Shown piece after piece: positions 11,226 to 29,961 of a DNA stretch of 64,000 bases (positions are counted from its first letter, which is position 1; each line of letters begins with the position of its first letter). The notes beneath the pieces were generated by a model that was not told where the DNA came from, did no database searches, and saw only the letters and a program-made list of their open reading frames with translations. The DNA comes from Medicago truncatula. Lineage: Eukaryota > Streptophyta > Magnoliopsida > Fabales > Fabaceae. The position numbers were made by a program, and so were the translations under genes. The stretch is from assembly GCF_003473485.1 (NCBI RefSeq), contig NC_053043.1, positions 568,001 through 632,000 of the forward strand, given 5' to 3'.

Positions 11226-13411
11226 TGTAACACCCCGTTTTTCCAACATTAAAATTTCATAAAAATAATCAGAGTATTCACATAAAACGGAATGTCACAT
11301 TCTTTTCTTAAAATCATAAACTGAATAAATAACTATTTATCCTTTAAAATTCAATAACAAAATCTTTAATACTTCGCAGCGGAATTTATTCAATAACTAA
11401 AACAGTCTTTGGCACGAAGGCTTCTTCATAAATGTCTCATAAAAATCCAATCTAAAAACATAGTCATAAATCTTCAAAAACAATACGTAAGGAATAGAAA
11501 AGCAATAACAAAGTTCCAATCCCGTTACGTATCAGAGCACCTAAGACACACGAGAGAGAAAGCTCACACGATATCAACTATTCTTGGTTACCTGTTAGTT
11601 ACCCATGGTGGGCAAACAGAAGGGGTGAGATTTCACAAACAATAATATTAAGCATATAATTCATCAATTATATTTAACAACATATGCATCATCAATCATA
11701 TTTAACAACTCATAGACAACATCATGTAATCATCATAATATTCATCATAGATAATAATATATCATAATTCACTTCTTTAATAGTTCATATAAAGAATCAC
11801 AGCTTTAAACAATTTCATGATTTAACAACTTAACAACTCGACAACTTGATAACTTGACAACTTAACCTCTTGACTATGCAACTTAATCTTCTAATCATGC
11901 ATGTGGTACCAATCTTTGAGCGTAAATAGGCTCCTAGGGCATCAAGCCCTCAACTTTATTTGAGCGTAAAAAGGCTCCCAGGGCATCAAGCCCTCAACTT
12001 AATTGAGCAAAGGCTCCAGGGCATCAAGCCCCCAACAATGAAATGCTAATGCATGGACTCGACCTCGTAATATCTTAAATCGACAACCTCTTATATAATC
12101 CAATAATTTGGAACTTCATCATCTTAATCAACTTAGACCGACTCATGCAGCTTAGTTAAATAACAACAGCAACACAACAGTATACAAAAACAGCATGACA
12201 TAATAATATCAAATGCAAGTCAACAACGTCTCAATTGTTCACATATAATTCAAGTAATGCATATACAATTATATCACAATATAACAACATCAAATAATAA
12301 TCAACATCTTAAAACATCATATATACATATAACACTTCATTAATCATGGACAATATCGTATTCACAAACATATACATACATATACTAATTCATCAATCAT
12401 AATCAATTATTCACTGTGACCTACGTTCAGTAATTTGACCATAACTCAAATTCTATAAATCCTTTTGACGTCAAACCAACGACATTAGAAAGCTAACATT
12501 TATACCTACAACTTTCGTGTTTACACCTAAGACCAATTATGTACCAATCAATACCAGTTTTTATTTCAAATTCGGACAAAGTTGTGCTGAAATTCATAAA
12601 AATTCACTGTGACCTACGTGCAGTAATTTGACCTTAACTCATAAACCAAAATTCATTTTCAAGTCAAACCGACGCCACTGGAAAGCTAACACAATTATCT
12701 ACAACTTTCATGTTTACAGCAAAGGCTAATTCAAAACAGAAACATATGAAAAAGACGCAAGAACATGAAACAGGACATGCTGTCAGAGAGCAACCCAGGA
12801 AAAACACACTTTTCACCCCAAAATCCCAATTTTAACTTCCCTATGCCCAAATTTGATCCCAAAGTTTGTCTAAACATTTATATAAATCAAAAGAGACTCA
12901 AAACCATATAAAACTTGACCAAAAACATTATTTTAGAAAATTATCAATTAATCACTTTTAACCCTAATTCCCAAATTCTCAAAAACTAAAACCTACAACA
13001 TGTTAAATCCAATTTTTCAGAATCGATGACTTAAGATTATTGAATGTTAGTCCCACCCTTACCTTATAGATGAAAATCGCAGCACTCCTAGGTCTTCCCC
13101 CTCCTCTCGGCTTTTTCTCCCTTTTCTCCAAAATTGATCGTACGTTATGTTTTTTCTAAACTAGGTTTCTCCTATTTATATCCCTTTTTCTATTTTATCT
13201 TATTTCTCTTTCTCCCCCAAAACTCTCTAAAATCTCATAACAAACTCTCAACTCAATCTTATTTCTATTTTCAAATCTTAATCTATTAAATAACAACATA
13301 AGCCACTTAATAAATCACATAATCAAATAAATATATTTTAAACTCTTCTTAATAAATTCTAGACTCAATTAAATAATTAAATAAATCTAATAATTCAAAG
13401 AGGCCGTTACA
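11226..13411 (-). mobile_element. Solo LTR, Ty3/gypsy-like, inserted in LINE ORF2
   Basis: The element starts TGTAACACCCCG and ends GGCCGTTACA, i.e. TG...CA. It is flanked by TTTGC (11221-11225) and TTTGT (13412-13416), a 5-bp target duplication with one mismatch. There is no gag, pol or primer-binding region inside, so it is a solo LTR left by recombination. The minus orientation is inferred because the complement ends '..CGGGGTGTTACA', usual for a gypsy LTR 3' end, and because a TATAAATAGG-type box lies on the minus strand near 13175. Internal repeats: three ~40-base units at 11914-12036 and two related ~120-base blocks at about 12411-12540 and 12604-12730. Confidence 0.8.
11914..12036. repeat. 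Three-copy tandem subrepeat inside the gypsy-like LTR
   Basis: Three successive copies share 'gagcgtaaa.aggctcc' and 'agggcatcaagccctcaac'. The third is shortened. This is internal LTR structure, not a CRISPR or coding repeat. Confidence 0.85.
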
Positions 13412-14286
13412 TTTGTTGCCCTTAACTCCATGAAACCCTACAAAGCACCCGGGCCAGATGGCTTCCATTGCATCTTCTTCAAACAATATTGGCACATAGT
13501 TGGAGATGACATCTTCCATATGGTTCAATCAGCTTTCCTCACAGGTTATTTTGATCTGGAGATCTCATACACTCTTATTGCACTCATTCCAAAAATTGAT
13601 TCTCCCATCACTTACAAAGATTTTAGACCCATCAGCCTCTGCAATACGATCTACAATATCATCACAAAAGTTCTTGTGCATCGTCTTAGACCTATTCTTA
13701 ATAACATTATCGGCCCTTACCAAAGCAGTTTTCTGCATGGTAGGGAAACTTCTGATAACTCAATTGTTTTGCAGGAAATTGTTCATTTCATGAGAAAATC
13801 AAAAAAGAAGAAGGGGTATGTTGCTTTCAAGCTCGACTTGGAAAAAGCTTTTGGTAATGTCAGATGGGATTTCCTTAATTCCTGCCTTCATGAGTTTGGA
13901 TTTCCAGACATCACCATCAAACTTATCATGCATTATGTCACATCACCAACGTTCTCTATTTTATGGAATGGTAACAAAATGCATCCTTTTAAACCTTCCC
14001 ATGGCCTCAGACAAGGTGATCCGCTCTCTCCTTACCTATTCATCCTTTGCATGGAGAAGCTCTCTGTTGCAATTAATAATGTAGTGCTTCAAGGAAATTG
14101 GGATCCCATTCACATTACGAATGGGGGACCTCAGATATCACACCTTCTTTTTGTAGATGATGTACTCCTTTTCACTAAGGCTAAAAACTCTCAATTTCGG
14201 TTTATCACTGATTTATTTGATAGGTTTAGCAGGGCATCAGGTTTAAAGATAAATATCTCCAAATCTAGAGCTTTCTACTCCACAGG

Positions 14287-15506
14287 TGTTGAGGCAAAAT
14301 CCCTAAATAATTTTAAAGATAATAAACTTTAATGATTAAGGATTAAATGGACTTTGATTAATTCCTTGATATTTAACTTGTGCTCTTGAGTGTTTTCACT
14401 AAGACAAGAACAAGGTTTGAATCATATCAAGATGCATAAAATCAAAGGACAATGAATCCATGAACTAATTCTGAAGTTCAGAAAGTTAGTTCAGAATGTT
14501 GATCAGAGAGTTGATTAGAACGTTCTGATGATAGTTCAGAAGGTTGTTCATAAGCAACCCAGATTCATCAAGAACATGAAAAACATGCAAGTACACTTGA
14601 CATGAATAAAAGGTCCAGAAAAGTACATCTGCATGGATCTATCAACAAATAAAAGCATGGACAAGGAACTATGTCAAAAGGATCTTTAATGTTCATCCAA
14701 GACTATGAACATTAAAGTACTAGGAATATTCCAAAGAGAATATTGTCCTAGATGATGCATTCACTGCACTTCAGTTGTATCTTACTATTAGGTTTGATTA
14801 CATTAAAAGTTAAGTCTTACAAATCAACCTAAAGTAAGAACAAATGGAACATTCTGAGATCAGAATGTTCACTTCTGCACATGCTTCCAGCCATGAACAG
14901 TGTGGTTGGTGGAAAGATGGAAAAGTTAGCAAAAGGAGATCTTGCATCAGAGATAACGTGTACTCTGAACAAAATCAAGCAAATCTCCTTGAAGCATGGG
15001 CCTGAAGATGCAGATCCACTATCCTCTCTCTCTCTCTCCTGCACCAAATCCAAGACAAATTTGTTTCAACTTTATCCTACTTTTTCAAGCAACTTTTGAT
15101 GCATATGGAGAAGTAACTTTTGAGGGATAAAACTTGAACAAATCTCATGTCACGTATTGGATGAACCCAGGAACTCATCAGACATTCATCCTGGATGAAC
15201 CTAGATGAAGAACATCACGAATATCAAACATTCTGATGAAGAACACATCAACATTCTGATGTTCATCCTGGGAACACAACAACATTCTGATGTTCAGAAT
15301 GTTCACCCAAATTTTCAAGTAAAAGCTTGTGGGGCCCAGGACACGTGGCATAACACCATTGGTCACCTTACAACGGCTATATGAGCCCAAAGACTCTATA
15401 AATAGAGATCAAAGGCTAACTTGAGAATCAATTTTAAGTTACAGGTTTAATTTTTAAAGGGTCACAATTCAAACCCCCCTTCCTTGTGACTATTTTATCT
15501 ACTTCA
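14287..15506 (+). mobile_element. Solo LTR, Ty1/copia SIRE/Maximus-like, inserted in LINE ORF2
   Basis: The element starts TGTTGAGGCAAAATCC and ends ATCTACTTCA, flanked by a perfect 5-bp target duplication ACAGG (14282-14286 and 15507-15511). Near the 3' end there is a TATA box ('tataaatagag', about 15398) and 'cacaattcaaaccccc' followed by 'cttgtgac', a tail type I associate with SIRE/Maximus-lineage LTRs. No internal retrotransposon region is present, so it is a solo LTR. It contains many copies of a 'GAACATTCTGA / TCAGAATGTTC' motif. Confidence 0.8.
14847..14870. repeat. Near-perfect palindrome of GAAnnTTC dyads in the copia-like LTR
   Basis: GAACATTC (14847-14854) and GAATGTTC (14863-14870) face each other across eight bases. 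Further GAAnnTTC dyads lie at 14518-14525 and 15297-15304. GAAnnTTC is the core of heat-shock elements, so these could be LTR enhancer sites; that is an inference. Confidence 0.6.
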
Positions 15507-18084
15507 ACAGGGACTCCTCAAGAGAAAATCAATAATCTCACATCTATATCTGGCATACGCAGCACAACATCTCTTGGCAAGTACTTGGGTTTTCCTATGC
15601 TTAAGGGACGCCCCAAAAGAAGTGCTTTCAACTTCATCATTGAAAAAATGCAAACTAGACTGGCATCTTGGAAGAACCGGCTTCTCAATAGAACAGGTAG
15701 ACTAGCCCTGGCTACATCAGTTCTATCATCAATTCCCTCCTACTACATGCAAATTAACTGGCTCCCGCAAAACATTTGTGGTTCTATTGACCAAACAACG
15801 CATAACTTTATTTGGCGTGGTACTAACTACAAGGGTGTTCATCTGGTAAGTTGGAAGAAAATCACTACCCCTAGGCGCTTTGGTGGCTTGGGTATTAGAA
15901 CGGCTCGAAATGCAAATACATGTCTCCTCGGTAAGTTAGTTTGGGATTTGGTCCAGTCCACAAACAAATTATGGGTTAGTCTTCTCTCTACAAAGTATTC
16001 GGCAGGCCCTAAAATCCTTCATGTGAACGCCTTCAACAGCAGTTCACCCACTTGGTCATCTATCATACGTGCTAAAGATATTCTCAAAAATGGTTATTCT
16101 TGGCGACCAGGTTCAGGTTCCTCCTCCTTTTGGTTCAACAATTGGTGCCACCATGGTTTTCTCGGTTCCTTGGTTCCTATTATAGACATTCATGATATTC
16201 ACCTATCCTTCAAAGATGTCATAACTTTTGATGGCCAACACACCCAATCCCTTTACACCACCCTCCCTCAATCCGTAGCTGATACGGTTAATAACTTTCA
16301 TGCTGCTTTTAACTCAACCGTTGATGATGCCTTTATTTGGAATCATAACAAGAATGGTGTTTACTCAACCAAAAGTGGTTATTCTTGGCTTCTCTCCCTC
16401 ACGGATCCAGCCACCATTATTAGTCAGAACCACTCTTGGTCTTGGATTTGGAAGTTACAGATGCCGGAGAAAATCAAATTCTTTATTTGGCTTGTTAATC
16501 ACAAAGCGGTTCCAACCTTATCGCTGCTCCATCATAGAAACATCATACCTTCCGCAATTTGTGGGAGATGTGGTGAAGAGGATGAATCTTTCATGCACTG
16601 TATTCGGGACTGCAAGTTTTCTAAGCCAATTTGGCAGAATTTTGGCTTCTCGGACCCCACCTTTTTCTCTACAAGCTGCTCGCATGAATGGGTAAAAATC
16701 AACTCCAATGGCACGCGCTCGACTGTCTTCTGTGCTTGCCTCTGGTGGAGTTGGCGGCAACGCAATCAAATGTGTTTTAACTTTGACTTCTGGTCCCTTA
16801 CACAACTGACTTTTAAAATCAAGAATTCAGTCACAACAATCCAGAAGTGTTTCCAGACCGTCGCCAATACTGCTAACTCGGACAGATGGATTCGATGGAA
16901 CAACAACAACTACAGCGGCTTCATCCTCAACGTTGATGGAAGCTGTCTTGGCTCTCCAATCCGTGCTGGCTATGGTGGCTTAATCCGAAACAGCGCTGGA
17001 CTTTTCTTGTCGGGGTTCTCAGGATGCCTTCAGGGGTCATCGTGCATACTACTTGCTGAACTAACAGCCATTCATAAAGGTTTTTGTGTAGCAGTGGACA
17101 TGGGACTTGAAAACTTAGTCTGTTTCTCGGACTCTCAGCTCTCAGTTAATCTCATTAAAGGAAACCCATCAAAATTTTACGCTTATGCGGTGTTAATCCA
17201 AGATATAAAGGACATTATTGCAACACATAATTTCTCTATTCAACACACTCTAAGAGAAGGAAATCAATGCGCCGATTTCTTCGCCAAGCTATGAGCTTCG
17301 TCTAATGTTGGTTACTTGGAACACTTATCACCTCCTCCTGATCTGTTAGATACAATTAGGAATGATGCTATGGGAACTTTTTTCCTAAGAGCTTGATTTT
17401 CTGTTTTCTTTCTTTCTGTTTTTTCTGTTTTGTTCACTCTGTAACCAAAAAAAAAAACTAGCATTACATTTTTTAATTGCAAAATTAAAATAAAATAACT
17501 AACAATCATGATGTGTTCTGGAAATACATAAATGCGAAAATGCTATTATTTTTTATACACATATATAAAAGAACATTTAGGGTGAGAAAATAGTACATAA
17601 TCCAGGAAAATACGAAGTTAAAAAAACACCTACTACAAAATTTAAATGTACTTTCCTTCAAACTCATTAGCGAAGCTCGAATTGAGAACCTCTAGATATA
17701 AGGCATATCGTTCAAACACTTAAAATCCGAAATTGCTTTTATAATAGATAACTTATATTATAAGTATATATGCTATTTTAAACGGCGAGTGAGTTTATAA
17801 CCTTTTTTTTTTTTTTTTTGAGCAATGAGTTTATAACTTACAGCATATCAATTTTTTTTCCTCATATTTATCCTCATTGTCTTAATTGAGAAAATTTAAA
17901 TGTTCATTAAAACTATCTTGTTGTGTAATTTATATGCATCAATTAGTTCAATTGTTAGTTTTACCACACACTTCAAGTTTAAATACTGCTATTGGGAAGT
18001 TTATCTATAATTTTCTAAACTTTTATGTTATCTACTTTTTATTTATCAAACAAAGGAGAAAAAATTTATCCACAAGTGATTAGG

Positions 18085-18260
18085 TACAAGTGGTTAATGA
18101 ACTCCCCTTACAACGAGTGATTTGGGAGAACTCGAGTTCGATTCGTAGTGAAAATAATTATTGGTCAGATTTTACTTACCTTCCGTCAGAATTTCGGATT
18201 ACTATGATCCATTTCTCCTAGTAGTCAGAGGGTTAACAAAAAAAAAGAAAAAAAAGAAAA
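18085..18260 (+). mobile_element. tRNA-derived SINE-like repeat
   Basis: A tRNA-like A-box region ('acaagtggttaatgaactcc') and a B-box-like 'gagttcgattcg' are followed by an unrelated body and an A-rich tail from about 18237 ('aacaaaaaaaaagaaaaaaa'). This is the pol III SINE arrangement. No target duplication was defined. It is not a functional tRNA because no cloverleaf can be completed. Confidence 0.55.
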
Positions 18261-18923
18261 TTTAAACGAGGTAACATGATAAGATTGTCATGATAAAATT
18301 ATCTTCTCACTTAATTCATTCGTTGAAGATTCTTTTATCATAGCAAATTTATGTCATACATTGATTATATACAAATTATTATTATAGTTATAATCTTCAC
18401 AAGTTAACGGTTTCAAAGAGAGGTTATAATTAGTTAGTCAATCGACACATTAATTTTCTTCTCTCTAAGTATGATAAATTGGGCACTTCAATCCATAACT
18501 AAAAGGTTTTGAATGTGCCCACTGGAGTAGAAACTACCCCTAAACTTGTTGGTATCCATGCATGTGTAACAAAAAAAAATTGCATATAGTAGAAATTTCT
18601 ACTCTCCACCTGTTTATGAAGAAATTGGTGAGTAGACTCTCGTGAACAACCAATTAAATAAAAGTTTGAATTCGGAAGAGACCTTTTCAATCACCCTCCA
18701 TTACTTTGTATATTTCTAATATGTAACCTCAGGGGAACTACCGAGTGTCAATACCTCCCCCGTCCCAACATATCCATCTCATCCGTACTAGATGGGGATG
18801 GTAAAGAAATCATTTTATTTACCATAAAAACAAAGTTTAATAGTGGATGTTGATTGTTTTTTAGGATGAAATGTAAAACACTTGGAATGATTCTTATAAA
18901 TAAAAAAAATGATGTTTTTTTTT

Positions 18924-19266
18924 GGGTTAAATAAGTTTTTTTATCCCTATAAATAATATAGCAAATTTTGATTTTAGTCCCTAAAAAATAAAATGAGATG
19001 TTTTCATCCCGACAAATTTTTTTGTTTTAGTTTTGGTCCCTAATGGATATAATTTTGACATTTTTAAACAGAATATGAACATATAAAACGAACATAACAT
19101 GAATACATCCTGATCATAAAAGAGTTATAATCTTGATATTCATATGAACATAAATTGGTCATTAACGACCAAAAAAAAAATTGTGAGGATGACAACATTC
19201 TATTTTATTTTTTAGGGACTAAAATCAAAATTCACTACATTTATATGGACGAAAACTTATTTAACC
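18924..19266. mobile_element. MITE with long terminal inverted repeats
   Basis: The left arm starts 'gggttaaataagtttttt' and contains 'gattttagtccctaaaaaat'. The right arm is its inverse ('attttttagggactaaaatc', ending 'aaaacttatttaacca'). The arms are ~100 bases, about 343 bp in all. This belongs to the 'tttagtcccta' type found elsewhere in the window. A short extra copy of the right end lies just outside (about 19283-19303). Confidence 0.75.
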
Positions 19267-19575
19267 ATCTTCCTTCAAAAAAAACTTATTTAACCATCTT
19301 TTTATTATGAAATGATATTTTTAAAAATATAAAAATCGACAAATATTTTTTATTTCATAAAAAATTGCTAATTTAGAAATTTACGAGGTGTGCTTACAAA
19401 TTTACTTTAAAAAAATATTAATTTTATGACTGATTTTTTTTTTTTTAAATATAAATATGAGTGTTCAATTTTGGTTTTTTAATTTCATTTCCCTTGATAA
19501 AAAAAAATTGATGATTATTATAATTTAAATTAAAAGTAGGAATAAAAATGAAATTGATTTTTGGAGGAGTAGTAG

Positions 19576-19583
19576 TTCCCGCC
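19576..19583 (+). promoter_or_regulatory. E2F-like site upstream of RecQ
   Basis: TTCCCGCC lies about 210 bases before the RecQ ATG and matches the core of the E2F/DP consensus except for the flanking A/T. E2F control is common for replication and repair genes. One near-consensus site is only suggestive. Confidence 0.35.
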
Positions 19584-19789
19584 TTTCAACGGAACATTTT
19601 CAACACATCTCTCTGATTCATTCTTGTGAATCCATTTTCTCTCTTCTCTTCGCGCTTCGCGTTGATTCATATTCATATTTTAGGGTTTCTCTTTTCATTT
19701 CCATTCTCAATCGTTTTTCTCATTTTTTAGGGTTTCCTCATTTCCCCCTTTCCACGAATGCGTTGCAGATTCCAATTACTACTCTAATT

Positions 19790-27298
<7,509 letters not shown>

Positions 27299-27959
27299 TA
27301 TGGTGTATGTTGTTATCTTAGTATTGTATTAGGTCCTTCAGGATATGAATGTTGTGATCGGGCTTTTCTTGGATCAGCCTTCCAGTAACTTAAGGTTAGA
27401 GTTTTGTTCCAACAAGGCATTGTATTGGAAGAAAAATAGCAAAAGCAGATGTATGAGAAAAACTGTGGATAACTGGATGGTTATGAAATAGTATAGCTAA
27501 AGATATATTTTTTTTTTTCCAATTTACTTCTGGCAATCAGTGCTATTGATGCTGGTGAAAATGTACGAGTTAGTGATAATGTATATAGTAGGTTGTCTTG
27601 ATTAATTGGACATTTCAATTATGCTATTATTCTTGATATAGTGTGTAATTATTTAAGTATTTATTTAATTAAACTTATCTTTTGGCCAAACATAGAATTA
27701 GTCTAGTGTGCAGGGTAAATTATGTTCTTGCTAGTGAGCAGGTTAACTTGAACAGTATTACCACTAGAATCTATTAGACATAATTCAAAGGTTAATTATA
27801 ATCTCTATTAAACATAACTTCAGACAACTATCATGACAATCAACGAAATTTCATCCACTATCCTATAAGATCTTTCATCACAACACAAACCAAAAAAACC
27901 AAACATAAAAATAACATCATATTCAACAACAATTACAAAAACCATGACAATATAATCTA
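27299..27959. other. RecQ 3' flank
   Basis: Presumed 3' UTR and downstream sequence of RecQ. It is AT-rich with no further exon or gene visible. Confidence 0.5.
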
Positions 27960-29315
27960 GGCTAAAATATGATTTTGGTCCCTGCTATATGGATTTTGGT
28001 CCCTGGTAAAAACAAGTTTCGAAATCGGTTATTGCAACAAAAAAAATTAAAACAGTCTCTGAGCCCACTTTCTTGCTGATTTGACACAATCTTGATTAGG
28101 TGGCCGTTGCTAACCGTGCAAACATGTATACATGGCATCCATATGCGAAATTATTTTATTTTTACTATTTAAAAAATAATTTTAATAAATCATAAAAAAT
28201 ATTTATGAAATTAACAACAAAACATTTAATTTTGGAAGGAATCTCTCCTTCATATACTAATTAATTTGTTGGTTTCATAGATCTCTCCTTATCTTTTCTC
28301 CACATAAGTGTTCATCTTTACTCCTCTCAGATTTGTAACCACCCTATTCCTCTCTTTCCCAAATCTGGAAATAACACAAAAAATTTAATTTTAACAGTAG
28401 CAACATAAAGTTCACTCAAGAGCAAGTTCCTAGTCTTCACTAACATCAAATTCGTGTTCAGAATTACAGATGAGAAGTTTGTTGAACAAAAATATTCATT
28501 CAAATCCATCTTCATCACCAAATTCATGAAAACATTGTTGAACAAAAATCGTTCACCAAATCTATGAAAAAATTGTTTAACAACAATCATTCATTCACAA
28601 GATCCAGCATATGTCGTTTACCGTATTCATCTTATTCTTAATTGTGATTCATCTTCTTCAAACCCAAATGGGTTGTTTTCCCATTTCAACAATATTTCTG
28701 ATGGATTTTTTGTTTCTACTGAAAAACCAATGCTTTAGCCTCTCTCAATCTTTCAAATTTTAACAACTCCATTAACAGAACCAGAGAAAGGGTTCTCGCA
28801 AATCTGAATGGAGTGTTGCTGGTGGTGACTTTCTTTTTTGTGTTGTGAAAAATTGAGATTTGAGTGAGAAGAGAAGATAGTAGTTTTTGATGATTTGTGA
28901 TGATTTTTCATGAAAGAGAACGATGAAGAGAAGATTTCAAGGATGGAGAATCATGAGGGAAAACGATGGAGAAAAGAAGAAGAATTGGTGGAAAATCTGA
29001 AACCCTAGTTTCAATTTTCCCTCTTCTCTATTTAAGTTTAATTAAATTAAAGTTTTTTAATTTTAAATCAATTTTTGAAATTAAAAAATTGGTTTTTTTA
29101 ATTTTAAATTTTTTTAATTGCCACGTCATGTGGCTACTTATGCACAGTCTGTGTTTGCCATGTATGCATCAGTGTGCCACCTTGCAGCTTAAATGGGGCC
29201 AGAGATCATTTTAAAAAACAAAATTTTTTGCAAGGACTGATTTCGAACAAAAAAATTACTAGGGATCAAAACTCAAACTCGTTATATTTGCAGGGACAAA
29301 AAACATATTTTTACC
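27960..29315. mobile_element. MULE-like non-autonomous element between RecQ and TCP11
   Basis: The left end is 'ggctaaaatatgattttggt' and the right end is roughly its inverse, closing with 'aacatatttttacc'. Both arms contain 'ggtccctg' or 'agggacaaa' type phrases and a 'gtggc' block about 150 bases in. The flanks TATAATCTA (27951-27959) and TTTAATCTA (29316-29324) match at 8 of 9 bases, fitting the 9-bp duplication of Mutator-like elements. The ~1.36-kb interior has no transposase. Its middle (about 28250-29030) looks gene-like on the minus strand but has no long frame. Confidence 0.75.
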
Positions 29316-29961
29316 TTTAATCTATGTCTCTATTAACCTATTCCTAATTCTTCAATATTGTTATTAATAAGGAACAAAATAGTGACCAGTTGAGTGATGC
29401 ATATAAGAAAACATTTAGCCATTTTCAAAATAAGTAATAAATATTCTCACAATGATGTGAAAATTATGAGGTATAAAATGAATTTTGTAAAGTGTGTTAC
29501 CGTTATTATCACAGTTAATGTCACTGTTCATGACCGTTGTTCAATGTGTAAAATACTTTAGGTGTATTCCACCAACTAAGCTTTGATATTTCTCTGCTTA
29601 TTATTTAAAAAAAAGTCTAAATAATTGTGCAAAAGTAATCCCAAAATGATTGTACAAATATCATATCACATCTTTACGATAGGATTGATTGAAATACAAG
29701 AATACATTGTATTTGCGTGCATATTAGAATGGGAGCATAAGTATTGTTTTGTATGATAAGATTAGAATCATATATTAGTAATTTAAACAACTCCAAATAT
29801 CTATTTACATATTTGTTCATTACATCAAAAGCATTCTGCTCAAGACAACCATATCACTAAACTTTACAGGAACGTAAGATGAACAGCTTACAACTTTACA
29901 CACTCCTATGTACAGATATGTGTGTAATATTTTATTCACGCACTTTACAAATTTATTATGT
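29316..29961. other. TCP11 3' flank
   Basis: Presumed 3' UTR and downstream sequence of the minus-strand TCP11 gene; no other gene is visible. Confidence 0.5.

Larger units (their letters stand above)
10444..17294 (+). pseudogene. LINE ORF2 (endonuclease C-terminus, RT, zf-RVT, RNase H) split by two solo LTRs
   Basis: Three coding blocks remain: 10444-11225 (end of endonuclease, linker), 13417-14286 (RT) and 15512-17294 (RT thumb, zf-RVT, RNase H). Leaving out the LTRs and one copy of each target duplication, their lengths (782+870+1783) sum to a multiple of three and I saw no internal stop. Landmarks in block 2 are 'KAPGPDGF', 'FRPISLCN', motif A 'KLDLEKAF', 'GLRQGDPLSPYLF' and the catalytic 'FVDD' box. 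Block 3 has 'SLGKYLGFP', 'FIWRG' and RNase H with the Asp-Glu-Asp-Asp set in 'NVDGS', 'AELTAI', 'SDSQ' and 'CADFFAK'. The residue after 'LEKAF', normally Asp, is Gly. The copy cannot be expressed as one protein because of the insertions and the missing 5' end. Confidence 0.85.
10441..17457 (+). mobile_element. LINE (L1-type non-LTR retrotransposon), 5'-truncated, carrying two solo LTRs
   Basis: The element starts inside the endonuclease domain ('KYTWHRNNNGIRI' from 10444) and runs through reverse transcriptase, a zf-RVT domain and an RNase H domain to a stop at 17294. A ~150-base 3' UTR follows, ending in an A run at about 17447-17457. Truncation at the 5' side is normal for LINEs, where reverse transcription often stops early. 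The coding sequence is interrupted by a 2.19-kb LTR at 11226-13411 and a 1.22-kb LTR at 14287-15506. The LINE itself is therefore about 3.6 kb. I could not identify its own target-site duplication. Confidence 0.9.
17458..19789. other. Intergenic region between the LINE and the RecQ gene
   Basis: No protein gene is supported. The stretch holds a tRNA-derived SINE-like repeat (18085-18260), a MITE with long inverted ends (18924-19266) and long T/A runs near 17801-17820 and 19430-19446. The last ~220 bases are the likely promoter and 5' UTR of the RecQ gene. Confidence 0.6.

Noticed and set aside
11914..12036. Regular short repeats that could suggest a CRISPR-like array
   Set aside because: There are only three imperfect contiguous units without unique spacers, inside a plant LTR.
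16518..16805. Antisense and alternative frames of ~80-130 codons within LINE ORF2
   Set aside because: They are shadows of the zf-RVT/RNase H coding sequence, which has clear motifs on the + strand.
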